Assembly: GCA_025667525.1 (NCBI GenBank)
Contig: CM046878.1
Location: forward strand, 84,712,196-84,776,195
Reading direction: 5' to 3'
Length of the DNA: 64,000 bases
DNA from: Glebionis coronaria
Lineage: Eukaryota > Streptophyta > Magnoliopsida > Asterales > Asteraceae
The notes under the pieces were generated by a model. That model did not search any database and was not told the DNA's origin. It was given only the letters and a program-made list of their open reading frames with translations. How positions within the stretch are numbered: the stretch's first letter is position 1; the number at the start of each line of letters is the position of its first letter. The translations under genes were made by a program, and so were the position numbers. Of this stretch, positions 35,734 through 49,800 are shown piece after piece.

Positions 35734-38382
35734 TTAATGGCAAAAGTCTAGGTAATTCACCATTAATACCTCCTAAAGTTTCAGATAACATAGACATCTT
35801 TTAATAAATACATATTAGGTTCCTTCTAGATTATAATATCTATGACTAATTCACAACCATTTACGGTATAATTTCAAGTCAAAATGCGGGATATGGTCAT
35901 CCATCAAGAATTATTTAGATTACTTTTTATAATCAACATCTTATCATTTAGGGGAATTCTACTCGAGTTCCCATCAATTAAGACAATGTCGTAATGTCAT
36001 AATCAATCAATCCATTCTACGGGCACTATCAACTTTCAAGTTGCATTGCCGTCGATAAGATGTGAACTTCTCAAAAGACTAATAATAACTCATAATCCTT
36101 CACAAGTTCAAGGATATATGGAGACACAACTACTATTAAAAGAGTAAGGTCAACGCATAATCTATGCGAGAGAATTTCAAATCAGATACAGACGAAAACA
36201 TTTAATGAATATGAATATATCCCATGTTTTTATAATTCGAGTACGCATTCGAAAGCTCCTCGGATCGTTACCCAGGTCATTCAAATGAAATCAAATCAAA
36301 AGAAATGATTGGAACGTCGATACATCCAGTCGGGTATCAACACTCGATAATCAGATACTTTTCCTAAGAATCTCACTACAGGAGAATTGGACAAGAAAAA
36401 ATTGTCAATTGTCAAATAAGACAATTTCCACAGATGAGTAAATTCGACTCAGAAGAATAGATGCTACAGGCACATATGTAGGTGTCCCTAACATTATGTC
36501 CCTATTTTTCACTTCTTGCAGATCTCAAAAAAAAATTTAATCTTTCACAATCTTTAAAGAAAATGTAGTGTTTATTAATCAGTTTTATGGTGACTACTAA
36601 TCAGCCTTGCATGGTCCATTCTAAATTATATGTAGGCGCGCAACTATATACAATTTCATGATTAACGATGCAATACTCGGTTCGTCAAAATTTTATCATC
36701 ATGTTTATAATAAAAACATTTTCATGCTTAATTCTTAAATAAGAATCAAGAATAAATTTACAAAGATTTTCTTTGTTATGAAAACCATTAGGTTTTCCAA
36801 GATGTTTTATAAACAATTTCCTTTCGATAACAATCACTTATAAATCTCACTTTGAATAATCCTCATAGTGATGAAAATTCAATTTTTCTCAAGGGATATT
36901 GTTTTATCTTATAAAAACAATGAGTGATCTGTAAAAGAGTGATGAAAGCTTGTTCACCAAGAATTAACTACGATATGATAGGAAATGAGCTTAGCCAAAT
37001 AATCATGAGGTTCATGATCTCGATGGCACTAAAAAAGAATAATCCACAACGTAACTCAAATCGAGATGAGTACTTGTTCAATGGTTACATCACTAATGTG
37101 AGCATTAGGATGAAGCAAGAAAAGATAGATAACATCGATACATGTAGAATTTAGCAATCAAAGGTAGTCTTTTTCATTAATCACAAACAAGTCAAATTGT
37201 ACCGTAACACATTACATGTCACTATGTCATACAATTCTCGGAACTCATCCTACCAACTGATGTCTCAGTTAAGTTAGGGATTATTTTTAATAGATACCAC
37301 AATGAATACTAATCTACAAGAGTCATTAGGTGTTCCACATGTCCCGGAAGATCCATCGGTCCCAATTAAGAAGAAGATTTCTTCAATTTATTTCTTGGAC
37401 ACTGGGCATCCTCATTAGTGGACAATGGCCTATGAACAACCTTTAACACAAACCTGTAATCATTTAAAACCTCATAATTCAATCAAGGAACTTAACGAAT
37501 TCTTCTTAAATATCTCATATTCCATACAGGTTAAGTTTTACTTTATTCAAGTTTTAACCAATTTTATACTCAATTCGATATCCTACCTCATTCTCCAATA
37601 CTTTCAATCTTATTCTTAGGCCTTAATAGGGCAATAAAAGTTCAATATGAATCAACACTTAATTTCCAATCCTATAGCTCTTACAACACTAGTTATCAAA
37701 GGAATCACTAGTATGAGATGACTCGATCATTCAACTAGACTTCTCGGAAAGGTATTAGTGGCATGAGGCTTTTGGGTAATGGTTCCAATAACAGCCTCAA
37801 GTGCAACATTCACCCTTTCGATTTCAATTTAAGAATTGGATGACAACGAATCAGATGACATCTTTCTAGGTGGTAACGTTTTGTCAAACTCCACTCTATA
37901 AGGAAAAATCGTCATGACATCTATATCAGATTTAATTTCACCAATTCTTTTTCAATATCACGATCAACTAATATCTACACTTCTACGAATATCAACCATT
38001 TTGTTGGGATCATAAATATCCACAACTGGGTTTAGATCTAGGATAGCTAGAATTCCTACGAGAATAGCTTCGATTAATTTACTAGGGGAATTAGGGTTAC
38101 TTGTGACAATCTACGTCGTATAAATACCTCGTATAAAAATCAGAATAATCATCAAACAATCATGTAATAATATTACATCATATATATATATAATCCAAAT
38201 TATATATATATATATTAAAATAACACTTCTCAGTCTGGCCTTGTCGGTAACTCGGGAATTCTTCGGCACCGTTATAGTCAAAAGATTTTTAGACATTTCT
38301 AGAAAAATGTTTTTAGTAAAAAGATTTTGAAAAGTTTTATTCAAAACCTTAGTTTTAAAAATCTTTCGTTCTCTATAACGAG
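35734..38382 (-). other. Decayed gag-protease region of Tekay C
   Basis: By position it should hold gag and protease. I can recognise at most a possible zinc-knuckle tail near 37400 (CPRNKLKK). All frames carry frequent stops. Nothing else identified. Confidence 0.45.
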
Positions 38383-38383
38383 A

Positions 38384-38395
38384 GCTCTGGTACCA
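38384..38395 (-). other. Primer-binding site of Tekay C
   Basis: The minus strand reads TGGTACCAGAGC a few bases inside the 5' LTR. It matches the iMet primer complement TGGTATCAGAGC with one mismatch. Confidence 0.75.
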
Positions 38396-38398
38396 AAC

Positions 38399-41300
38399 TG
38401 TAACACCCCCAAATTTATACAACTCAATACAGCGGAAGACTTGTTGGTGTTACGGGATAGCACATTACTCAAAGTTACATAGGTCCCAAGTCATTGTATT
38501 TAATACATGTTTTACAAAACATTTGAATGGAAATTATAATTTAAGTGCGGGCCATGAATTCTTGTTGTCTTCCCGAGAATTACCTTCAAGTACCTGAGAT
38601 AAAACATGTTAAAATAAAAAGTCAGCGATAACGCAGAGTGAATTCATAGAGTTTAATAAAATCCATCAATATAATATCAGTATAAAATTTATTACTGAAA
38701 ATCATTTTGTACAAATCATTTTAATAGGCCATAAAATAGCCAAAGTCGTTTTCTACAAATCCTTATCGAAAATCATAATATAGGCATTTGCCTTAAAAAT
38801 CATTATACGAGCCAATGTCGTAAAAACACCATACAATACGTTTTGCAACGTTGTACAGATTAAATAAAAACCGTTATATGAATATGGTTAAATAAAGCCA
38901 TAAAAATCATTATACGAGCCAATGTCGTAAAAACGTCATACAATACGTCTTACGACGTTGTATGAAAATAAAAACCGTTATATGAGTATGGTTATGAAAA
39001 CCAAAACACAAACATAATATCAATAGTATGACCCAGTATTGCTAGTCAGGCAATACATCGTAATTCGGAGCGTCTAGTAGTATTTCGTTAGTTTTTGGAT
39101 TATTATAAGCCGCATGACATTGTTACCTTACTAAACCAACAACGGGTAGCTAACCCGATACCAATTTTGCCCATCTAAAGTAGCGTGTCGTCACAAAGGT
39201 CACGCTATGTAAATCTTCTCATACATAAATTCGCTTACCAATCAATGTGGCACGACGGGAATCAACCGTCAAGGCGCGAACTGGGGTGATCGTCCCCAAA
39301 TAGTACTATTATATGCACAAGCGTCTACCAAATCCCGGTAGTTCACAATTCATGCTAATGGGACTTTTAGTGACATAACCTAACTTTAATAATCCATTTA
39401 TTTTCATCTATCGGGTCCTTTAATCATTTATCAGGTCATACAATCGGGTCATTCAATCATTTGGGTCCAAAATCAATGAACAAACAATCGGGACAACTAG
39501 TGTCCTATTTCATAAAAACTAACATGTTATCTCCCTCGCGGGTTTATAAAACATTTCATAAAAACTATTAAAAGAGTGTGAGGCTATGAACTCACGTTGA
39601 TATGGGAAGGCGGGTTATCGGCAATTTGGACGTACGGTACGTGCTTCAATCACGGAAACCTAGACAAATAATAATCGGTCTTAGACGTTTGTCCAATGAC
39701 TTTATAAAAATAACAATTATGTATACATATGATGATTTTATATATATGATGATCAAGTGGGTTTACATATCCTCATTTACTCATTTTTGTGTTATGTGTC
39801 GATAACTTTTATACTAGTTTTCCTCGTTTTACCTATTTACGTGTTTTAGGTTCAATAAGCCTATCATAAGTTCTTAACTTGTATTAATCCTTGTTATACT
39901 TATATTATAAGTATCTACACTTTACAAGTTGGGCCTAAATGGGTTAAGCCCAATAATAAGTTTATAAGTGTTTTCGTCCATTTTTGTTGTATTATTAGTC
40001 CAATAATGTTAATTTAGTCCGTTAACGTCCGTATGTCCTATAGTTCGGGTCTTATCGGTTTTTACTTGTTATACATGTTTATATATCAGTATATAAGTTT
40101 TATAAAGTTTACATTAGACGGATCCAACCATCTAAGTTTTATTTAACAAAAACGTTAATTTTACGGTATTAGCCGAAAAAGTCGTAAAAATCATGTTTAT
40201 AGTTTTATAACTTATAAAACTTAACAAGTTACCATTTTTATAATTTATACACTTATTCCACCTCTTACATATTGATATAAATAGAATCCATAAGTTAGTT
40301 AGTTTTAATTTATATTTTATACATTAAAATTTTTGAGTGCTTATATAATATTATTATACTTTAATTTCCAAAATCTGATTTTTATCTTCACTTTCACCAA
40401 AACTGCCATATCTTGAGTTCTATATGAAGATAGAAGCTCAAATTTTTATCACATAAACTACATGATATGTGCTACATTTAACTCTCCTATAGCTACTGTT
40501 GAATCATCCTCTAAGTATTTTCTAAAAATCTTCCAATACAGTGAACTCAGATTTGTATCTTAAACTTGTTTTGATCATATCTCACTCATTACAATGATTC
40601 CATTGCATGGCCAACTCTCACATGTGTACAAGACATATAGATTACTGTAAATGGATTCTAATTCATCATTTTATCAGTCCATGACCTGTTTGTTTATTGT
40701 TTTATACAGCCATCACTTTTAAGCAAGATTTTAGCCTTGTTCTTTATAGTTTTTCACCTTTTTAATCATGTTTATCAACACCAAATCCCCACATATCATT
40801 TTTATCATCATATAATCACCATATACATATACAATAGGAAATAAAATACATGTTTACATAATCAAAATAACAAGAAGATGAGGAGGACAATCTTTATACC
40901 ACAAAGTTGATGTAGGTTATGAGTTTGACATGGATTTGGATGGAGAAACTTGTGATGCACCAAGACCATCTTCATGACCACCATTCTTCATGTATACCTT
41001 GTGGAAAATCAGCCTCAAGACACTATGAAAACTCCTCCATGGATGTTATAATCACCACCATTCAAGAGAGCTTCAAGAGGGCTTCAACATATGTAGAAAT
41101 AACATAGGATTTCATGGTTGATTTTTGATGAAAATGGTGTTTGATGGTGGAGTAGGGACGGCATAACCAAGAGAGTAGAGAGAAAATATGTGTGATTTAC
41201 ATGTTGCAAATGGTGGAAGTGAAACTAGTTGCTAGTTTTAGTTAGATGGTAAGCTTAAGTTGTAAGCAAAATGGACAAGTGTGTACTTGTTCATGAGGTT

Positions 41301-41871
41301 GTGACACCTCGTGGTTTATGTAGCTAAATGTGGCCGGTTTTGATGGGGGTGGGACAAGTGTCCCACTTGTCTCATCCCCATTTATTTACGGGTACTCCTC
41401 GATTCTAGTTTCCTCGATTTGCGTGCCCTCGGGTCGTTTTACGAAAAATGTTTTTATAAATTATGAATCTACGTCACAAAACGAATCCAATAAAAATTGT
41501 CTCATCAAAAACTGAGTTCGAAAACGTAAATACGTAATCCTAGGGTTTCCGGTTTAGTCGTAAAGGACGTTAAAATAAAATCGTAAGTCCTAATCTATTC
41601 TCGTAAATTTGTGAGTTTATGAACCAACACAAATTTAGAACTCCAAAATAATATTCATGGACAAATTTATTTTATGAAATGTCGGACTGCCACCAAAGAC
41701 GGTGTATGTAACGTAAGCACGTAACATTGAATTCTCCGGTTTAGACGTAGTCGATGCTACTTCAAGACGTAAATCCAAATTTCTTCCCAAAAATTAAGTG
41801 AGTTCAGAAAATAATATTTTCAAATAAATATTGAGAATAAAATATTGACCACAAATTGACGGATTGTCACA
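38399..41871 (-). mobile_element. 5' LTR of Tekay C
   Basis: 3,473 bp partner of 29480-32976, ending GGATTGTCACA before the target duplication TCGTA (41872-41876). Confidence 0.93.
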
Positions 41872-43359
41872 TCGTATCACTCAGATGTTCTGGCAATATC
41901 ACAAGAATAATGCGTAGGACTCGATTGTGTCCTAATGAGATGATAGATAGATATCGATTGGCTCTAGACTCAATAAGTGCATTTTGGTAATCGGAGGCTG
42001 GAGCAGACTGCCACCTTTTCAATATTAACTGACTCGGAGTGAGAAAGTCAATAGATACGTGTTGATCTCCGTGACAATGAGACAAGTTTCTTTTGAGAGA
42101 AACTCGAATGGCTGGGGAAGGGTTGTGCATCACATCACTGGTTCCATGACACTTGTCTTCAAAAGATGTGTTAACCCAGTTTCTACCTAAGTTGCATAGA
42201 ATATTCAACTCCTTCAATGCTTACTAATACGTCATCATTAGCACCTTGTTGTGATTGTTCTAGTGCTAACTTAAGTAATTGGTCCGCATTCAGCTTCATT
42301 CCACTCCATCTTTCCTAAGGACAACTATTTCTAGCTATGGAATGTCCTTGGGTAGATCCCTCCGGTTCTAGTTGGATCATAGGACTTAGTTTCCTATCCT
42401 AAACCACCTTTTGACTCCATCGTTCCGTCGTGGATAGTAGGTTGTTTTGGGTATAGATCATAACCATAAACCATTGAAAACCATTCAAAGTGCTTGATAA
42501 AAATCAAAACTTTTAACACTTTGAAAGTTTTATCTTTTCGAAAAGCTCCCCCTACACACATGCATCGATATACGAAATAGTTTGGCATGTGAAGGAAAGA
42601 GTTGCACTTGAGTCTTTAAGATCACATGTTGCGATATATTACATTTTAATCACATTTTCTCCCCCTATCTCTAATATAAAAACATCATATTAGAGATACT
42701 AATTGATTAAAATATGACAATTTCTGAAAACCGATTGGGAGAGAAACATGTGTGCACGAATGAAGCATGGAACATTTTCAGTCGGGTCGGTCCCCCTCAA
42801 CAATATATGTGTGTCTTGACAAAATTTTAGAAAAACGACACCACAAAATATGTTGAGGTACGGAGTTGAGATGCCTTTTCCGATATAATATATTACATTT
42901 GACAATTTCATATCATTTTCGGAATGTGTTGGATACATAAAATATGAAAATTTTGGAGATGTACCCAACAACATTAAAGGCTTGATTTTAAAACGCTCCC
43001 CCTCAAAAATTGATCAAAATAACATATGACATTTTTAGAAAAATAAATTTTTCATGAGCTCAAAACTTTGATTGTTTTGTGACTAGCTCATGACCGAGAA
43101 AAATAAATTTCCCGTTGTGAAGGATAAGTGATCATCCGTGATAAACTTTCCTTAAGTTGAAGTTCGAGTTCTAAGTTGACATTTACTTAGAAATCGTTTT
43201 TCATGAACTTAAAAACTTTGAATGTTTTTATGAGAAGCTCATGACAGAGAAATATGAATTTCTCGTTGAGAAGGATAAGTTATCGTCCGAGATAAACTTT
43301 CCTTAGTTAAGGTTCGAGTCCTAAGCTGTGATGCGCTTAGAAGTCATTATGAAAGAATA
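41872..43359 (-). other. 3' region of D, proximal part, with multiple purine tracts
   Basis: Follows the RNase H stop of D. Minus-strand AGGGGGAG-type tracts lie at 42544-42553, 42657-42666, 42789-42798 and 42994-43003, besides the one at the LTR. A ~160-bp unit (CATGA(G/A)CT(C/T)AAAA ... GATAAACTTTCCTTA) is repeated at about 43040-43198 and 43199-43340. No env-like gene was found. Confidence 0.75.
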
Positions 43360-45786
43360 TCAAGCAGCTTCATTTGCCAAAACCTCCAAGTCTTCTGGAG
43401 TCATATACTTCATACCAAGACGGCCAACGAGATACACAAACCTATCTTTCGATAGAGCTTTTGTAAACAAGTCTGCCAGCTGGTACTCAGTTCTGACAAA
43501 GTATAATTCCACGATGCCACGTTCCACTTGTTCCTTGATGAAGTGATATCTGACATCGATGTGCTTGGTGCGGGAGTGCTGAACCGGATTGCAAGATATG
43601 GCTATGGCCGACTTTGAGTCACAATACATAGGTATTTTATCAAAGTGGAAGCCATAATCCGTGAGTTGAGTTCTCATCCAGAGGACTTGAGCACAACACG
43701 CGGATAGAGCCACATATTCTGCTTCAGCTGATGAGAGCGAAGTGCAATCCTGCTTCTTTGACGACCAACTGACAAGCTTGTCTTCCCCTAGAAATTGTAT
43801 GCTACCAGAAGTGCTTTTTTGACTATCAAGACAACCTGCGTGATCAGAATCTGAAAAAGCTGTTAGATGAAAACCGGTTTCCCTAGGATACCAGAGACCC
43901 ATGTGAATGGTATTCTTAAGGTATCGAAAGATCCGTTTAACCTCTTTGAGGTGCTTTTGAGTAGGTCTGGCTTGATATCGTGCACAATAGCATGTGGCAT
44001 GATGAATATCAGGCCTGCTGGCTGTAAGGTACATAAGTGACCCGATCATACTGCGATATCGCGTTTGATCTACGGGATATGAGTACAAGTCAGCGTCTAG
44101 GGATGTGGTCGACAATGGTGTACCAACGCGAGCACATGAGGTCATACCATGCTTTTTAAGTATCTCTTGAGCATACTTAGCTTGGTTAATGAAGATACCA
44201 CGTGGGGATTGATGAATCTGGAGGCCTAAAAAGAATTTTAGCTCCCCCATCATTGACATTTTAAATCTGCTGTGCATTAATTTTTCAAAACATTTTGAAA
44301 GTTTTGGGTTCATAGAACCAAAAATAATGTCAACAACATAAACTTGCACCAGCATTATGTCATCCCCATATTTATTAGTAAATAGAGTAGGATCAATAGA
44401 ACCTTTGGAGAATCCTTTGGACACCAAGAAGTTTGAAAGTTCTTCGTACCATGCCCTTGGAGCTTGTTTAAGTCCATATACAGCCTTCTTGAGACGATAG
44501 ACTTTGTCAGGATGATGAGGATCGATGAATCCTTCCGGCTGATTCACATACACTTCTTCCTTCAAATGACCGTTGAGAAAAGCAGTTTTAACGTCCATCT
44601 GAAAAACCGTGAAGCCCTTATGTGCAGCATAAGCAAGGAATGTCCTGACAGCTTCCAAACGAGCAACTGAAGCGAATGATTCATCGAAATCTATCCCTTC
44701 TTGTTGACGATACCCCTTAACCACAAGACGAGATTTGTTTTTGATGATGGTTTGTTCTTCATCCAGTTTGTTTTTCCAGATCCATTTGAAATCTAAAATT
44801 GACATTCCATAGGGCCGGTCAACAAGTTCCCAAACATTTAGGCGTTCAAACTGATGAATTTCGTTTTGCATTGATTCAATCCACGCATGATCAGTCATGG
44901 CTTGTTTGATGTTTGTTGGTACAGTTGAACTCACGGTGAGTGCATACATACACACATCGCCATCGGTTTCGAGTTGTCTGCGTGTTCGAACCGGTTGTGA
45001 AGGATTTCCAATGACTTGCTCCAATGGATGATCACGTGTCCAATGGTGAGTGGATGGATATGGTTGGTAGAATATATGCATGTTGGACGGATCAACATGT
45101 TGAGTAGAAGACTCTCCGACTTCGTGTACCGGTGTACCGAACGGATTGATAAATTCTTCATCGTCAGGGTGTGCATCGAGTGCTTGATTGTCGTTTTCTC
45201 CTTCAACATTTACGGTTGGTGATGTTGGTTGTATGATTGTTTCTTGAGTTTGTTGAGTAACCAATGGAATAGTCTCTTGAGCAACGGTTGCTGAAGTAGA
45301 GGCAGTTGTGTCTTGTTGATTTTGTTCGGGTACATCAACAGTATTAACAGCGGAAGGCTTTGACACAACTTGATTGTTTCCATAGTAATATTCGTCAAAC
45401 ATTGGATCATATAAAGCAACCAACTCACTCATTTGTGTCGTATCCGTCGAGTCTGCTGTAGGAGTACTTTGTTGACATTCTTGCACGGGACGTACACTGT
45501 TTTGTGTAGGTGCCATTGCTGGACATTGAGGTGCTGGACTTGAGCTGTTGTGATCAAGTACCATTAGTGGCAATTCGTCAAAGTTCACATGAATTGTTTC
45601 GACAATAATCTTTGTTCTCTTGTTATAGACCCGATATCCTTTCGACAATGTCGCATACCCCACAAAAATACATGCATCGCCTTTTTCTTTCATCTTATCA
45701 AGATTCTCACCGTCTTTAAGAATGTAGCATAAAGATCCAAATACGTGAAAGAATTTGACAGTAGGTTTCCTGCCATTGATGATGTG
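43360..45786 (-). pseudogene. Reverse transcriptase and RNase H of D
   Basis: The longest open frame of the window (777 residues from 45693), with an in-frame continuation back to a stop at 45787. It includes the integrase C-terminal region ([13 protein letters not shown]), then RVT_2: [38 protein letters not shown] (first catalytic Asp), QPEGF and [12 protein letters not shown]. RNase H follows with [33 protein letters not shown] and LADLFTKAL. The catalytic YVDD box reads YVVD, so the first of the two Asp residues is lost and the enzyme should be dead even if translated. It copies element RNA in the particle. Among the best-preserved genes here. Confidence 0.95.
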
Positions 45787-46464
45787 CTAAGGTGTCTTTT
45801 CATGTCTAGGGATAACGAGAGAACGGTTCTGAGTATAACAGGCAGTTGCAATTGCTTCAGCCCAGAAGAATAGCGGTAATTTTGAAGCAGAGAGCATTGT
45901 TCGAGCAGCCTCAACCAAAGTACGGTTCCGCCTTTCGACAATGCCGTTTTGTTCAGGAGTTCGAGCAATAGACGTTTGATGTTCGATGCCTTCTTCTTGA
46001 AAGTAAGATTGCAAGTTCTTGTTCAAAACTTTAGTACCCCTATCCGTTCTTACGGTTAAGACTTGAGCTTGAAGATTGCGTTGTATCATCTTGAGAAAGT
46101 TTTTGAGAACCTCTGGAGTTTCATCTTTGGACCTTAAGAAGAAAGTCCATGTGTATCTAGAATAATCATCAACAATCACGAGAATATACTTTTTCCCGTT
46201 AATACTCTCTACACGCATGGGACCACATAAATCCATGTGTAGAAGTTCCAATCGTCCTTTTGAGCTTGGGGTAGTCTTTGATTTGAAAGACTTCCGTTTT
46301 GCTTTCCCCAACTCACAAGAAGAACAAAGATGGTCTTTGACGAATTTCAACTTAGGAAGACCGGTCACAATATCATTCTTCGAAAGCAAGTTGATGGTGT
46401 CAAAGTTGAGATGTGACAATCGTTGATGCCATAACCATGCTTGAGATGATGAAGCTTTAGCCAT
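45787..46464 (-). pseudogene. Integrase of D
   Basis: GAG-pre-integrase domain with the zinc-finger residues (LWHQRLSHLNF ... LCSSCELGKAKRKSF), then the rve core: LLHMDLCGPM (Asp), VRTDRGTK (Asp; usually SDNGTEF) and PEQNGIVERRNRT (Glu). The three catalytic acids are present. One in-frame TAG at 45787-45789 separates it from the RT frame. A one-base frameshift near 46465 separates it from the protease. Confidence 0.93.
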
Positions 46465-46835
46465 TAAGAAAATTCGGATTTGTTGAAGATGTGTCTTGAA
46501 GAGTTACTGTGTAGAGATCAGAACCAGGAGAACCTGTAAGAAGGTCATTCCCATCGTAGTCTCTAACATAGCAAGTAGATTTCTGAAAAGCCACTTCTAA
46601 ATCCGCATCACAAAATTGACCAACCGAGAATAAATTGTGATTCAGTCCCTCGACATAATAAACCCGTTTTATAGTGATATTCCCTTGAACCAAGTCTCCA
46701 TATCCGAGTATCGGTGCAAATTGATCATTTCCAAACCGTACCGTACCCAGAAACTTCTCCACGAAGTTAATGAGAAGCTTGAGATTGCCCGTCATGTGCT
46801 TTGTGCACCCGAAGTCCATTATGAATAGGATGATT
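46457..46835 (-). pseudogene. Protease of D
   Basis: The copia retropepsin signature is present: FIMDFGCTKHMTGN, where the active-site triplet is normally DSG; here it reads DFG. FGNDQFAPILGYGDL and VYYVEGLNHNLFSVGQ follow, typical of copia. The domain is out of frame with Gag upstream (frameshift near 46830) and with integrase downstream. It would cleave the polyprotein. Confidence 0.88.
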
Positions 46836-49800
46836 TCGACGAGCTGCAGAAGAATTAGAAGACAATGTAGCATTTGACAAATGGGAGCCCTTGATAGAAA
46901 TGGGTTCCAAAATAGTAGTGGACCTAGATTCTAAAGGCAAGCTAACATTCATAGACCCAATTAGAATGGGGGTTGTCTTAGGTACCCATTTGTATCCGGG
47001 TGGTGTAAATCTTGAATACCCCCGTGTACATGTCCTAATCATGTTCTCATAAAGCTTCTTTAACCTGATTTGTTTACGTAGAGTAGTGGATTCTAACGCA
47101 CTTAGTTTCTTAAGTGGTTGCTCAGTGGATTGGTTCAAAGTTCTTGTGGGTTCACTAGTACTAGTGGGCTCACTAGTACTAGTGGGCATACGAATAGGCT
47201 TCCTAGTTCTAGTATTCACGCCATTATAATTAAGAGCACAAGCATCATGATTGAAAGTACGAACACATTTGCCACATTCAACACAAACAAATTCAACATT
47301 CGAGGTCTTAGCATTTAAACTGTCATTACATGCAGTTACAGACGTTTTATTCTTAGAAAACTTAAGATTCCTACGGTGGTCTTCTACTTCCAACTTCTTT
47401 CCTTGACTATTGTTAGGCATGACCTTATCGTGCATTCTATCGCTCTTAAGCTGTGGTCCGCTAACGCTAGTAGTGGGGATCACTCCTGTAGAAGAAGACA
47501 CACGTTGATTAGTTTTCTTAATATTCTGAGGTAACCGCGATGTTCCAGTTTGAGTGGGCTTAGTGTTCATCTTATACATTCCAGGTGCTATCACATTAGT
47601 GCTCTTATCATTTCCTATCTTAGGCAAACTCTGTAGGGATTGTCCAAAAATAGATGATTTAGGGCATTTAACCGCATCCGATTGACGAATGGCGGATGGT
47701 TTACCCAAAACAGACTTTCCTTTGATTTTCTCAATGAGTTTCTGTAACTCACTTATGGCTATGTCCCTTTCTTTTAGCTGAGCTTTCAAATCATTTATTT
47801 CGAAATCTTTTTCATTTAGTAGACGAAACGAAGAAGCTGACATTTCTTGACACTTTTTATGATTATGAGATTTTTCACCTTTTTGTAAAGCAAGTTCAAG
47901 AGAAATGGAGTGCTTCTCAAGTTGAGAAAAACTTTTCGAAAGTTTGTTATATGACTGAATTTGTTTTGAAAGCTCTACTTCAAGATTGCGACATTTCTCG
48001 TCCGATTCTGACACAAGACATGCTACATGACAATATTGATCAAGATCGGTATACACACCAAGTATAGCATTCATATGGTCAGCATAAAAGTATTCCTTAG
48101 AAAGTCGATCAATTTCGTTAGAAAGTTGGTGTTCTTGTGTCTTTAATTTAATTTGAAGAAAATCAACTTCATCTTCAAGAGATTTGACATAGCTTAAATC
48201 AGTTAACATTTCCTCAGTGAGAGCATTATAAAACATTTCCACATTTTTTGAAAGATCATCAATGGTTGGAACAATGCATTATTGAAAGACGACTTCTACT
48301 TGTGGGTTAGGTTTAATATTCCAAATGGTATCCCTAGAAACTTTTGCATAGTCGACAACACCTTTGTACAAATTTAAAACCCTTTGTTTTATAAACTCAA
48401 ATTGCTGAACACTTTTGCTTTTCTCGTCCCATTTACGTTTTTCATCCAAAATTCGCTTTTCTAACAAAATTGATTGCTTTTTGAAACTCCTTTTTAAAGA
48501 AACTTTCTTTTGTGGTTCATCACTTGGTGGTGGAACACTATTATACATCTTTTGTTCTTTTGAAAGTTCTTTTTGAGGGACAAACTTAATATGATTGTTA
48601 GAATCAGAAAGGTTTATTAAATCACTTAAGTTTGATCGACTTTCTTCTTGTTGACGAATGATTTCGTCGCAGTCAGGGAAAAGCATAAGAGCAAGATTAT
48701 CAACATAACAACTGATATCATAAAGAGCAGGCTTGGTACTTTGAACTTTCTTGAGATATTCAGGCTTGACAAAACTCGTTTTCATATTTCTATTGAGCAT
48801 ATTCATAGTTTGAATAGACTGACCTGTTTTGTAAACAATGTTGTTTAACGTGTCGACTCTCTTTTCCAAAGCAATAATTTTTTCAATATCCTTTTCTTCA
48901 CGAGTTTTATAAAGCTCAGTTTGTTCTTTGTTAACCGACTCTAATTCAGTAATTTGGAGTTTATGTAGCAGCAGTTGTTCTTCAAGTTCCGATATCTTCT
49001 TTTTTGACATATGAATTTCGTGTGTTACTTCAGAACAATATTGTTCGTTGAGCACCTTACGTTCATATACCAAACCATTAGCTATTGCAACTCGTCGATC
49101 AGCTTCTTTTACATAATCACACTCTTTAAGCCTGTCTATCTCCTCGGCTAAGGATGTGTTTGCTTGCTTCAAACGTTTATTAGCATCTTTGTTTTCCTCA
49201 ATTTCATGTTTTAAAGAATCAATTATAGACGCAAGCAAATCATGGTCCTCATCCGAGTCAGTATCCTGAGCAGCATTACCGTCATCATTACACATATGTT
49301 GTGAATCCGTAGAGATATTGCTATCCTCCGTGTCCATTACATATGTGTCATTGATGCTTTCGGGTTGCTTAGGATGACGTCGTTCATTAGCAAACACATT
49401 ATAGTTATCATGTGATGGTACCTTTTCAAGTGGCTCAGAATCATAGATGGGTCCAGAAGTATCATCAGTCTCTGGGATCACTTCTTGAATCTTTGCCATG
49501 TACACATAATGTGCCTCTAACTCTTGATCATCGGCTTCATCATCAGTGTCATCACGCCAGTCAACTTCATCTGCTGTGAGTGGAATTCCTGCTTCTTCTT
49601 TCTTACACAACAGCATCTTTTCCTTGTGATACCCTGAGTCCTTAACCCGTTTTGGCTTCTTTCATTCCCTAGCCATGTGACCAAATCCCTTGCAGTTGAA
49701 GCATTGAATCCCAGTCTTTTGCACAACCGGAGTGCCTACAGTGTCTCTAGCCCCAACTTGATTCGGCATCCTCTGATTATCATACCTAGCATCACGATCA

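Larger units (their letters stand above)
29480..41871 (-). mobile_element. Tekay/Del-like Ty3 element C
   Basis: Two ~3.5-kb LTRs (29480-32976 and 38399-41871) surround a 5.4-kb interior. A primer site lies inside the right LTR and a purine tract inside the left one, both on the minus strand. The TGTAACACCC/TGTGACAATCC termini, very long LTRs, RT and integrase fragments and a chromodomain-like tail fit Tekay/Del. All coding frames are destroyed. Confidence 0.88.
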
